Positions 47,043-59,070 of a stretch of 64,000 nucleotides of DNA are shown piece after piece. Under the pieces are notes generated by a model. That model saw only the letters and a program-made list of their open reading frames with translations, was not told where the DNA came from and did not search any database. This DNA is from Humulus lupulus (lineage: Eukaryota; Streptophyta; Magnoliopsida; Rosales; Cannabaceae): positions 118,458,358 through 118,522,357 of the forward strand of contig NC_084794.1 of NCBI RefSeq assembly GCF_963169125.1, given 5' to 3'. Position 1 is the stretch's first letter, and each line of letters begins with the position of its first letter. Position numbers and translations under genes: made by a program.

Positions 47043-48543
47043 TTTGACATATGAATCATGGATTCATGCAATGCAAGAAGGGTTGGATCAGTTTTCTCGC
47101 AATGAAGTTTAGACTCTTGTTCCTAGACCGAGCCATGCCAATGTCATTGAAACAAAATGTAGATTAAAAAACAAGAGTGATGAATTTGGCACCATTGTGA
47201 GGAACAAAGCAAGATTAGTGGCTCAAGGATACACACAAGTTGAAGGTTATTATTTTGATGAAACATTTGCACCAGTGGCAAGACTTAAATCCATAAGGTT
47301 ACTTCTATCTATTGCTTGTGTTATTGGATTTAAATTGCACCAAATGGATGTTAAGTCTGCCTTTTTAAATGACATTTTGAATGAAGAAGCTTTTGTTGAG
47401 CAACCTAAAGGGTTTGAGGACCCTCGTTTTCCTAACCATGTTTACAAATTAGACAAAGCATTATACGGTTTAAAACAAGCTCCATGAGCTTGGTATGAGC
47501 GTTTAACTCAATTTCTAATTTCACATGGTTATCGAATAGGTAGTGTAGACAAGACACTGTTTATCAAAAACATGAATTCTGATGTTATTGTTGCTCAAAT
47601 TTATGTTGATGATATAGTATTTGGTTCTACATCTAACTCTGAAGTGCAGGTTTTTGTTCAGCAAATGCAAGATGAATTTGAAATGAGTATGGTAGGTGAA
47701 ATCACCTATTTTTTGGGTCTTCAGGTTAAGTAATCTGAGGATGGTACTTTTTTTTCACAAAGTAAATATGCAAAAAACTTGGTGAAAGAATTTGGTCTTG
47801 AAAATGCCAAACATACCAATACTCCAATTAGTACAACAGTAAAATTAACCAAAGATGAACATGGAGTAAAGGTAGATTAAATACTATACAGAAGTATGAT
47901 TGGTAATTTGCTTTATCTTACTGCTAGACATCCTGATATTTGTTTTAGTGTTGGTGTGTGTGCTCGTTATCAAGGAAATCCCATGGAGTCTCATATTACT
48001 GCACTGAAAAGAATCATTCCCTATGTAAAAAGCACTCTTGATTTTGGGATTTGGTTTTCCAAGGATACCAATTCTAACTTGTTTTGTTTAAGTGATGCTA
48101 ACTAGGCAGGTAATGCTGATGGTCGAAAAAGCACTAGTGGGGAATGTTTCTATCTAGGAAACAATCTTGTTTCATGGAACAACAAAAAACAAAACTTAAT
48201 TTCTCTGTCAACTGCAGAAGCTGAGTACATTGTTGCGGGTAGTTGTTGTATCCAACTGTTATGGATGAAGCAAATGGTGGTAAACTATGAGCTTGATTTG
48301 AGAACTTTAACCATTTTTTGTGACAAGACTAGTGTTATAAATATTTAGAAAAATCCTGTTCAACACGCACGCACTAAGCTCATAGATATCCGTCATCATT
48401 TTATTAGAGAGCTTGTGAAAAATAAAATTCTAGTCTTGGAATATGTTGAAACAAGCAAACAAATTGCAAATTTCTTTACTAAAGCTCTTGATTCGGCCCG
48501 TTTTAATTCTCTAAGGAAGTCCTTAGGGGTTTGTTCCATTTAA
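47043..48543 (+). pseudogene. SIRE-type Copia reverse transcriptase and RNase H, degenerate
   Basis: After the GAAGC junction the frame reads IHAMQEGLDQFSRNEV, NKARLVAQGYTQVEG and DVKSAFLND, then LYGLKQAP, the catalytic YVDDIVFGS (about 47603), and a Copia RNase H (STAEAEYIVAGSCCIQ, about 48210). It ends at a stop near 48541 after LRKSLGVCSI. Internal stops: TAG about 47110 and 48104 (both at conserved Trp), TGA 47485 (conserved Arg), TAA about 47731 and 47878 (Gln), and TAG about 48346. Most are single C-to-T or G-to-A changes. Confidence 0.92.
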
Positions 48544-49835
48544 ATTTGTGTTGTCTGTTTATCTTGATATTTTTGCCTTGATTGTATTGTTCAAAAAGTC
48601 TTGTCTTGTTCTTGTTCCAGAAGAAGTTGTCAAACTCAAAAGAAATACATATTATTATGTTACTTGCTAATTTCTCTAGTGTATTTTTTTTAATACAAGT
48701 TTAGTTCAAGAAAATTAATTTACTCATCCTAGAAATATTTGAGTTCTTCAATCAATGCTATGTTCAAACTACCATTTTTTAAAATATTAATAATAATAAA
48801 AATAAAAATGTGTTTCGAGCTCCATTGGAAGAATAGAGCTACCTGTCTCAATGTGTGAAAGCTATCTCTAAGTAAGTTGATACTATGTAGAGGATACGCT
48901 ACCATTGAAAATGGCTACTATTGAGGTAGTGTGATAGCATCTCCTTTGGTTACAATTCTAAAAAAATTCTTTTTGACAATTTGGGCAATGTTCCCTGCTT
49001 TCACTTTCACACACAATTGCTTGACACATTTTCAAATAAATAAAGAAAAGCATGGTCTCAAAAGTTGTTATATACTGATTAAACTACTTATTATATTTTT
49101 CTGTGACTGAGTAAATTCTTTTCCTGCGTAACTTTTATGATTTTAGTACAATAATATAATATTTGTATTTTCTTATGAGTTTGATTCTTTCATCAGGAGC
49201 AAAAGCAAGCAGAATAGTTGATTCAATTGGTTGAAAAAATTAACAAGGTTTGTTCTTTTTTATATATATAATAATAAAAAATTATTGTGGCCGTTTTCAG
49301 AGCTTCATTAAAAATATTGTCTTTGTTTGTCTTGATTTAATTTAATTCATAAACTAGCATTTTGCTCTTCAGTGTGACAAATGTCTTGTGTTTTTTTGTT
49401 GTTTTATTTTTTAATATAAATATAAAAAATATAAAAATAAAAATAAATCGAAAATTTCAAACAAAAAAAATTTTCAAAATAAAAGAAAAAAATGGCAGAT
49501 TTCGGTTGGTAAGTTTTTTATGGTTATTTTGTTAATAATGTTTGTTTTCCTTTTTAGGTGTGTCTAATTGGGGTGTATAGATTGTGTGGGATTTGGGAAA
49601 TAAAAAAAAATAAAAAATTCTTATTGACAGTTACCTGTTTTGTGTCTCTTTATTGCACATATTTAGTTTTCTTTTCTTGATTTTTCATTTTAGGTAACTA
49701 CCCACTTCTTCTCTTTTTAAACCCCTAACCCATGATCACATTTATCACTCTCCTTTCCTTTTCTTCTTCTCAGTTTTTCCTTCTCTTCTTGTGTGCTTAT
49801 GGTTTCTCTAATTCATAGTTTTTTTTTCTTCAGGA
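48544..49835. other. Spacer between pol and extra ORF of SIRE element
   Basis: AT-rich, no gene seen. Pyrimidine-rich stretches (about 49700-49790) come before the extra ORF and could act in splicing of a subgenomic RNA; this is inference. Confidence 0.5.
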
Positions 49836-51505
49836 ATGGCTAAGACCAAAACCATTGGCGGTTCCAGGCGTCCTGCTCATGCAAAACCCTCAGTCAAAGT
49901 TGCAATTGACTCTCCTGCTACAGCAAAACCTTTGAGACAAACAAGGGGGTCAAGCACGAAAAAAGGTACTCAACCTAAATGAGAAACAATCTTAGTCCGC
50001 CTCTCTAATCTCTTCTGCTACTCCTGATCTGGGTGGTAATGACCCTCAAGAGACCTCCTCATCTGCGCACTCGAGTCCCAAGTCTTCATCTTCAAAGGAG
50101 GCTTCTGCATCTTAGTCTGACAGTTCTGGAGGAGCAAAACCCAGCACTGAAATCTCCCCACCAGTACCCTCTCCGCCTCCTTCTGCATCTAAAAAGCTCT
50201 CTGCTCTTCGATATGAAAGACGCTCTAAACGTGGTTTGGATGTCTCAACTCCCCTGACTGTTTGTCTCAAAGAAAATCTACCTTCTGTGTCAACCACTGA
50301 ATCCGAGGGTGGCGATAAGAGTGACTTAGAAGCTGAATCTGACCTAGCGAGGGCTTGAATACAGAAACCCAACCTGAGGAAGAAGAGACTCCTGATGAAA
50401 GTGAACCTTCAGAAGACCGTTCTGTAGCTTCAGAATATGAAGATGTGTCTTCAGAGCCCCCTGTTCTGGACAAGTAAAAATCTATAGGAAAATGCCCTTT
50501 GGAAATTCCTCCCTCTGCTCCTATTACTAAAAAGGCCTGAAAGTCTGGTAAACTCGAAAAAATTTCTCCACATTCTCATTTTTTTCGCTTTAATGACAAT
50601 GAAAGGAAGATGAGTCTTTATGCTTCTCGAAAATTCATTGTTGAGAAAATTTTTGATATTGATGCTCATAGGGTTTATGGGGTTCTAAAAATTATTCAAG
50701 AGAGGGGTTGGATGAATACTATAGATGACTTTACTGGTTATGTTGATAGGGTGGTCAAATAATTTTATGCTAATCTAAATGATGAGTTTCTTGACAAAAA
50801 TTCTTGCATGTTTGGGAAAGTCTATGTTAGAGGTCATTGGTATTCTTTTACTGTACAAGATATTGTTGCTGCACTCAGTCTTCCTATAGATGTTGAGTCC
50901 ATTGAGGATCCATTTGAAAAAGTGTGGTTTTGTTTGAAATCATTGGACAAATGTTACCTGGAATACCCACGATACTGTCCATTTTGCTCATCTCACCTAT
51001 CAACATGCTGCACTAATGAGGTTTGCTCTTTCTAATTGGTTGCCATCTTCCAACATGGTTGCGGTATCCCAAGAATTAGCCTTCTTGTTGTTTAAGCTCA
51101 CAATTGATACTCCAATTGATCTGGCTGACATGATTTTAGATCAGATTGTAGCCTTGTGTAAGAAAAATCATAGGAAGTTAAATTTGCTTTTTCCTAACTT
51201 GATCTATAAAGTGTTGTCTTCACAGAAGGAGCTAATTTGGACACTGAATTTGAAGAGCCTCCTATGTCTGGAATGACTTTCAAACCCTCTGAGAAGTTTG
51301 AATCTTCTATGCAGCCTAAAGGAATATCTTTGTCACCTGTGCGTGCTGCTTCTCCTGCAGATTTAGGATCACCTTCTGTAGCTCCATCTTTTCAATCTGT
51401 TTAGACAAAAATTTCCAGGGTTACCACTTGGTTGGGTAAATTGGAGGAGGGCCAAGCTTCTATCCTTCAACATCTCAGTTCTATTCAGAAGTTCCTTGCT
51501 GCATG
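49836..51505 (+). pseudogene. Extra ORF after pol of SIRE element, degenerate
   Basis: It begins MAKTKTIGGSRRPAHAKPS (ATG 49836), basic and Ser/Pro/Lys-rich, then an acidic stretch (about 50360-50470). Then comes a conserved-looking block RKFIVEKIFDIDAH (about 50620), IIQERGWMN, FYANLNDEFLDKNSCMFGKV and VRGHWYSFTVQDIVAALSLP (about 50830). That block resembles the 'putative plant transposon protein' domain seen in many plant retroelement ORFs. A frameshift near 50960 leads to LTYQHAALMRFALSNWLP and LFPNLIYKVL. Several stops break it. SIRE elements often carry an envelope-like ORF here. I see no signal peptide or membrane segment, so I do not call it an envelope gene. Confidence 0.6.
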
Positions 51506-51834
51506 ATTAGTATTCCTGTCATGTTGAACCTTGTGTTTTTTCTTTTGATCCTTTCTTTTGTTTTAGTTTTCTTTGGCCTATTGATAGACAAAAAGGGGGA
51601 GTAGTGTTTATTTTTGTTGTTGGTTACAACTTTGGACCCTATTTTCAGGGGGAGTTGTTGTGTTAAACTTTTTCTTTAAAGGTTAACATGTTTGTTTGTT
51701 TTATGTGTTAGCGACTCTTACGTGTAAGGGGAGTATTTTATACTCTTATTGTTTCTAACATTTCTTTTTTGCAGATTCTTCTTGGGTATTTACATCCAAA
51801 ATATTTTGTCAATCAAAGTGCCAAAGGGGGAGAT
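51506..51834 (+). promoter_or_regulatory. 3' untranslated region and polypurine tract of SIRE element
   Basis: The sequence contains several AAAGGGGGAG-like words (about 51590, 51648 and 51825), a SIRE hallmark. The last, CCAAAGGGGGAGAT, ends at 51834 directly before the right LTR and is the polypurine tract. Confidence 0.85.
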
Positions 51835-52799
51835 TGTAAATTCTATTTTTTGTCAAATTATATTTGATAAAATATTTTTTGATTTATTTCTTGTAATCTC
51901 GACATTCAATTGAAGATTATTTCATTTTTATTTTGTTCACATTTATGTTCTGATTATATAAAAACTGATTATATCAACCTATTCTATTTATAGAAGGTTT
52001 GACAATATACTTAGTTTTTAACATATGAAGCAAATAATAAATGTTGATTAATTTTATATCTAGCTGATTTTATTTGACAATCTGATTCTTATGACCAGAT
52101 TTCAACAGATAGGATCGGATTGATCCTCATTAAAACCGAAGATAGGATCTTACAATGACAGCTCAGATACGGACTGATCTGTAGCTACATATAGTCTGTC
52201 TGTTTCCTCAGATCATGGATGATTATATGTAATTGATTGGTTATTTAAGAAAATATTTTCTAGTGAGCTACGTGCATTCAAACCTAGTAAAGGTTGTCTT
52301 ATGTGAGTATATTTGTGTATAAATACTTACCATAGCAGCCTTTTCTAGGTTAACTCTTTTGTCTATTCTTAAACTTATTTTACATCTTTAGAAAAAGAAT
52401 GTTTCTTGTGTAGAGGTTAGTGGTTTGGCTATACCTCTATTATTTTGTGTCTTTGTGTGTATTTTGTGTATTGAAACAATTCAACAAAGAGAAGAACAAA
52501 GAGCAAACCTTCGGGAGAAGGTTCATCCTAGTCTTGCCTCGGGAGGAAGCAAGCACTATTCAAGCAAATCAAAGGGAGTTCGAGCTCTTGAAGTTTTAGC
52601 AAGGTTCATTCATCAAGTGGAAAATACATCAAGCGTGCGACATTATATTAGAAGGAGTCTAATCTTTGCTTAAGTAAAATACTTTGTATTTTTGAAAAAC
52701 TTTATTAATGAATCTTATCTCTGGGCGTGGCCCCGTGGACTAGTAATATCCTAAAGGATATTGACACCACGTAAAAAAGCTCTGGGTTTTTTACTTTTC
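51835..52799 (+). repeat. Right LTR of SIRE element, truncated
   Basis: It starts TGTAAATTCT and follows the left LTR to TTACTTTTC at 52799, then departs from it; the last about 150 bp are missing. Relative to the left LTR it has many substitutions and an extra CTAGTCTTGCC near 52530. Confidence 0.92.
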
Positions 52800-55700
52800 A
52801 TTTAACAAAAAGTCTCAAAAATCCGTATAAAAAAACTTTTTAAAAAGTCGTATGGCCATACTTAACATTTAATTACAAACATATTTATAAAGAATAGAGT
52901 GAGCCTAGTTTAGGAAAATTACACAACATTTCCAAAAATAAAACAGCTTCCCAAAAGGTCGGTCCATATGTACCTTTGCAAGGTAGACTTCAGCGCTCAC
53001 TGCTCTGCCTTGCCCTTGTTCTTACCTACAACAGGAAACAACTAGGTAAGTGAAAACACATAGTAAGTTCAACCTTAAAACAAAAGCATGCAGAGAATTA
53101 GGATTCCGGATCCATCTGGACCCTACACAATCAATTTCAAGAACACAAAAGTGTCCTGGCAAACATATGGTCATGCCTGATAACCAATGAAAAATTATTT
53201 CATATGACCAGATAAATTCTTGCACTCAGAAAATCCCAGAACAAGCAGATATATTATATCACAACTATATCTTATCAACAAATATATCCCTGCACTCAAA
53301 ACATCCCAGAGCAAGCAGATATAATATATCACAATATGATTCGAGACCAACCCTCGACAACTTCCAACAATTCGGGCGTAACAGGCCCTCCAGCATAAAT
53401 GCTAATCTGTAAGAGAGAATCGAGTCTCAACACTAAGATCTATCCAATAAATACCCCCATCAAGGGTAACTATCGTGTTACCTAGGGCATCGCTACTTAT
53501 CCAAGAGTAAATCCCTCACAAGGGTAACCATCAAGTTACCTAGGGCATCGCTACTGATCCAAGAGTGTAATCGAATTTACATGGTTGTATAGAGACTTCT
53601 ATGTTAATAAGTGGTATTAGTGAGCAGTTGCCCCTAGGGTGTTCAGCCTCACTCAAACTTGGCAACCCCTAGTATCTCTAGGCATTCTCACTGAATGGCC
53701 AATATTCACGGCTGCTATCCAGGAATAACTTATCAGAGCACCTGCTCGGGTTCTAACCGTTCACTGATTAAGTAAGCATGAGAGCCCCTAGGTCCCATTC
53801 ATTTTGGCGCCCCTAGGTTTAACCAGCAATCCTCACCTCTTGGCCACTCGTCGCAGTAATGAACCGGACATAATAAAATCAAGCAGTGTGATGGGGATCA
53901 GCTGTCTAGGATATGACGTATATCTACCAATCATATTTTCTAAATCAACACTCACTAGACTAACGTCTCTAAGCAACTTTCTACGACAGTGTATATATGT
54001 GCATGTGTCCCTATACTAACATACAATACAATAGTCGTTTCATGTTGTAGCCACACAATATATATTGACTTACTTCGAGTCCTTAGCAGTCAGCAAGTTT
54101 TCACCCTCCAAAGTTTAGTCCAGTTACGCTAGCCAATACTATAGTTATCCATACAGTATAATCAGATTAATTATGACACTCATAATTCATTATTATTATT
54201 TTGGGCCGTTTGGTCATTGTAATAAAAATCATTTGTAAGGATTAATGATCCTTATTTGGTTTTAAACCCATTAAGAAAATTCATACAAAAATATTTGAGA
54301 CTAAACCCTAAGTCTCGGGGAGACCTACCCTATGGTCTTGATACCTAGGCTTGGGTATCACAATAGTATTTTCCCACAATCCGCTAAAAATCTTTTTCTT
54401 TAAAAGTTCCGCTATTAACCCGTACTTTCAACAGTCGGTAAAATATATAAAAGATTTTAGCCGTTATTATATCCCGAAAATACTAATTGAATTCTTTAAT
54501 TATTTTTAATGAAAATAAACTCTTAATTTTCTTTTTATTTTTCTTAAGGTTTTAATCTCTAAAAACCGTTTTAAGAAAATTGCCTAATTTATCTTAATTA
54601 GGAAAACTGTTAAAAAATTCTCATTTTGACTAGTTAATTTTTCCAAAATTAATTAATCAAGTTTACTTACTAGAAGAATAATTTACTTAATTATTTTATC
54701 AAAATATAGGGTTTTAAACCATTTTTTTTAATTTATTAACTTATTAATAAATTAAATCTTTTATTTTTAAAAAGAATAAAAAGTTCTTTAATAAAAATAA
54801 TTAAATAAACTCAAAGTGGTATTTTAGATCAAAATATGTTTTCAAGACATACTAAGTTTTTATCTTGCAACAAGAAAACTTTCACTTTTTACCTTAAGTT
54901 CCAAAATCTCATTTTTACACTAAGTGTGAAAGCCTTATTTTTCACATTTTTAACTACATACTTTGTTAGGTCATAACTTGAAATTTACTTACCCAATTAT
55001 TACCAAAATTTCCCAATTTCATTTTTGGTATGCCATTTAGGTCTTTGTAAAATCTTAGGTCAAAATGAGCATTTTTTATTGGTAAAATTATTTTCCATCA
55101 ATGAGGTAAAAATGACCTTATTTTCAAGTCTTTATTTTTTCCAAGCTTTGATACTTAATAACTTTCAAACCGTTTAGTATTTTCTTACAAAATTTTGTAG
55201 TGGAATACCAGGTTATGCCAATAATATATCCACCAAATTTTAGAAAAAACTGGGTTCATTTCCCCTATACAGTGGCTGTTCAAACTTGGTCCTGAAATTA
55301 AGAATACGAAAAAACAGTTTTTTACCTAAACTTTGAAATAGCATAACTCATTCATTTTTAAACATTTTTGAGTGTTTCAAAAGCTCAATTTTTTTTACTA
55401 AATCTCAAAAACATCACAGTATAATTAAATTTTATAAAATAAATATACAGTGGATGCTTGACCCCTTGGAAGTCACTGCTCAAAACATGTATTTTGTTTT
55501 GGTCCCTATTTTTAAAAATCAACACACAAGCATCATAAAAATTACAAAACAACTACCATAACCTTATTACATCACCGATAAGAAACTTTAAGCATTAACT
55601 ATACAAAATAATGCTTAAAACTAAAAACCATACAATAACTACCATAAAAGTAAACTTTTTACCTCTTGTTGTTCTTGCTTAAGGTTTGGATCTTCCTATT

Positions 55701-56721
55701 AGCTTTGGCTCCTTCAAAACCCTTTCAAAACCTTAACCAACTCCCCCAACAACATATATAAATCAGCTATTGAAAAATCTATGGTTAAAACTTTACAAGA
55801 GTCTATTTTTTTGAAACTTTACCTTAGGGAAACCTTTTCTAGACCAAGGCTTAGCTTCCAAGCCTTCTTAGTGTTCTTAAGGTTGAAGATGGAGAGAAAA
55901 CTTGATAGAGAGTTTTCAAATAAAGATGAGAGTGTTTGTGAGAGTATAGGGTGTGTTTTTTTTGGGGGGGGGGGGGGGGGGGGGGGTTTAAAAGAGTTTA
56001 TACAACTCTAAAAATATCCTAAAAACACTCAAGTGTGTTTTACTATCCACTTGGTGCCTTTAACCCTTATAGTTAAAATGAGATTTAACATAAAACCATT
56101 TGGTCCACCCAAATAATTTCCCACATGGCCGGCCACCCCTTTAATTATATATGTGATCATATTTTTAAATTTTTTTTTTATATAAAGGTTAATAAATATT
56201 TATGAAGAAGAAAAATCCAATTTTACTTTCTATAACATTTTTCACTCTTATTATGTTTTAAACACAAAAATTAATAATAAATAATTAAATTAAATGTCTC
56301 TCACATTTAATTTAATTAATCACAGAATAAAATTTAACATAAGGTCCATTTATGGAATAAAATTCCCCATTTCGGTAAAATTAAGCATTTAACACAAAAT
56401 GCCCTAAAATTTCCATTTTCCCTTAGGTTTATTATTTTTGACCAAACTTTAATTTTTATGAATGTATTTTATTCCCAAAATATATTTTCCATAGCTTTTC
56501 ATTTTATTTTCTGAGATTTTTACTCGATTAGGGTTTTCGTGTCGGTCCAAGACCGAAAATCTTATCTTGACTTTTAAATCACAAAATTCATAATTTGAAT
56601 AGCAATAACTCATGGAATAATTTCCAAAAAAATATAATATTATTTAAAATAATATTCTTAACTTGGGAAAAAAATCCCGACCCGAGTCGCTTAAAGGTAC
56701 CCGAAAACGCAGGACGTTTCA
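52795..56721 (-). mobile_element. Large LTR-like noncoding element, copy B (inverted, truncated)
   Basis: This is the reverse complement of copy A over its whole length, without the 1.9-kb solo LTR. The right end on the + strand is GGACGTTTCA (56712-56721), the element's TGAAACGTCC terminus. The other terminus is missing about 55 bp, cut at the junction with the SIRE right LTR, where TTTTC (52795-52799) is shared by both partners. It contains a G23 run (55964-55986) where copy A has only C6 on its own strand. Confidence 0.88.
55964..55986 (+). repeat. Homopolymer run of 23 G in copy B
   Basis: An uninterrupted run of 23 guanines. At the matching place in copy A (about 41900) the element strand has only CCCCCC, so this is an expansion within one copy. 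Confidence 0.95.
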
Positions 56722-58670
56722 GTAGTGACACAAAGAGATAGATGTACCATATACAATATAGATTGTATTGGATTGAGACACGATGAAAGAAAGAACTTTT
56801 GATAATCCCCATTAAAATATAGAAGTTAAACATTCATCAATCGATTGTCGTTTAAGAGTTGACTTCAACCTTGAAGTGAGTAATGAACTTCTATTTGTGC
56901 TTTTATGACTTTTGACTTATCAAGTAAGGTTTAATATTCCTACGACTAAATTCCTAATATCTTGGAGTCATAGAATTACAAGTGGCTGGAAACATACTTC
57001 ATAGATATTGAATCTGCTCCTTACTTAACTGAAAGCACATTTATTGTTTCTTTTAGTTTTGATTCGATGCTTGAACTTAGAGCGTTCAATTTCTGTTAGA
57101 GAATATAAATTTTATTCTGTAATTAAATTTATAGAATAATGTTCATTATAGGATCAATGGAACTAATTGATAAATATATAATTAGAGAGGTTAACGGATA
57201 TTAAGACCTAGCTCTAATTATGAACAACTAGCGGATGGTCATAACTCATGTAATGACTAAATCAATGGACGACTTTATAGTTATAGCTTCTAATAATATA
57301 AGACTTTAGTTTTGAGAGTTCAACTATGAATTTCTAGTGAAATAATTCATAGTTAATAGATTAATTAATTGAACTAAGAGTTAGTGAAATTAATTAAATT
57401 ATTGGAATTTAGAACTATGGGTCCATACTGTCCCCATACTAGCTCGATAACACAGATGTAGGATTTTTGTATAGAAGGGAAATAATTAAAAATAATAAAG
57501 TATTATTTTTAGTCTCATAAATTAATATTGAAATAATATTTAATGGCAAATAAAATTGTATTGATAATTTTGTGAAATTTAATTTTTATTGAAAATTAAT
57601 TTAATCATATTTAATTTTGTGGTATAATTGTATACCACATAAAATAATATGATAAATGCCTCTCTCATGTGTTGAGATTCAAAAGTGTGTTCATGTGTAT
57701 CCTACCAAATAGCATAGACATTCACCTATTTTCATCTCTTTGTGTGAGTCATAGTATAGAAGATGATTGGTTAGGAGGCTAAGACGATATTTGATCTACA
57801 CGTATTCCACATCTAGAAAATGTATTTGTTATTTTCTATTTTATTCAGAATCATGCCGCATGAGAAAGATCTCAGTCTAGTTATGGTTCCTAGAGTGATT
57901 TGATTCCATGCTTTAAAAATTGTTATTGCCACATTGAAATTTAATCTCATGCTTGCGCTGCACTGTCAATCACATGATCAAAATCCAGCAGGAAGAAACA
58001 TGATTAAATATGTATGTGTTTGTATGAATGAAGAACAAAGAATTGAAGTCTTGTTGTATAACTATGATATGTAATTGGTAAATAAGATGATTATAAACTT
58101 TGATTATATTGGGTTTTGAGATTCATTTATTTATTTGGTTTACATAAATTTGAATTGAAAATGAATTGATCTCAAGAATACTATTGTTTTTTTTTTTGTA
58201 AGTTGTCAAATTATTTGATTTTAAATTAGATTTATTTTTAAAATGATTTTTTTTATAGAAAATTAATTTTTTATATATATTTTTATGCTTCTACATTTGC
58301 AATTAATAGAAATTTAACTGTAGATACTTAACTTGCTAAAATAAATGGACAAAATGTATTTTAGTTGTAATAAAAAAAGTATTAAAGTGATACATTTTCA
58401 ACAACTTGAGTATTTTCATCGCCAATATCTCTTATATATACACTTAGTAAAATTAACGTGCATTATTACTTAATTTTATTTAGAAAATAGATTAATTTTT
58501 TTATTACATTTTTTAATTGTTATATAAATTTTAAATAAATAGCAATGTCATACATTATAAAAAAAATGACATACACATATTAAAAAATTACACTAAAACA
58601 TTGTCAATAGTTTTTCAAAAAATAAAATAAGATAACTTTTATTTTATGTTATTTTTTAAAAATAATAACT
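56722..58670. mobile_element. AT-rich region with a possible Copia LTR near 57093-57980
   Basis: No gene was seen. A TGTTAGAGAATATAAA start near 57095 and the phrases TAGTGAAATTAATTAAATTA and CCATACTAGCTCGATAACA (about 57380-57460) resemble Copia solo LTRs. No primer site, polypurine tract or target duplication was confirmed, so the ends are uncertain. From 58100 on, the sequence is plain AT-rich DNA. Confidence 0.3.
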
Positions 58671-59070
58671 GTTAAACCGAGAATTCATTTGTTGACGACA
58701 TTTTTCATCAACAAAAAATAAGAGCAATTAAGCACTTAAAAATAATAAGGAAGAAAAGAAACAAATTTTTTACCTGGTTCAGTGGTTAAATCTACCTAGT
58801 CCATGAGTCACCTTTATTAATCTAGTCAACTTCAAAGCTTGTGAGCAATTTCACTGAACTTAAGTACAAAACTTGAACCTCTCTTTAAATGACCATATCC
58901 CAAGCTATTTATAAACATGGTTTACAATATATCTCTTCCCTTAATTTTAGGGAAGTTATATAATATCTCATTAGAATTCAAAAAAATAAAAGAATCAATA
59001 AATACAATTATATATATCAAGTATTTTTAACTCAATTTTTTATCATCTTTGAGCTCGAATGCTTATCACA
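58671..59070 (-). repeat. Possible 3' LTR of the second Tat element
   Basis: It lies where the 3' LTR of the minus-strand Tat element should be. On the minus strand a TATAAATAGC motif occurs at 58907-58916, and the left edge could be TGTTAAACCGAG at 58671. The partner LTR is not in the window (the body is interrupted at 63298), so the ends cannot be proved. Confidence 0.35.

Larger units (their letters stand above)
23847..52799 (+). mobile_element. SIRE/Maximus-type Copia retrotransposon, disrupted by nested insertions
   Basis: Left LTR, initiator-Met primer site, gag, integrase, reverse transcriptase/RNase H, an extra ORF, polypurine tract and a truncated right LTR occur in the order expected for SIRE-type Copia. 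Subtracting the Gypsy element (27292-40050) and the large LTR-like element (41156-47037) leaves about 10.3 kb, normal for SIRE elements. All coding parts carry stops and frameshifts, and the two LTRs differ by many substitutions and indels, so the copy is old and dead. Confidence 0.9.
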
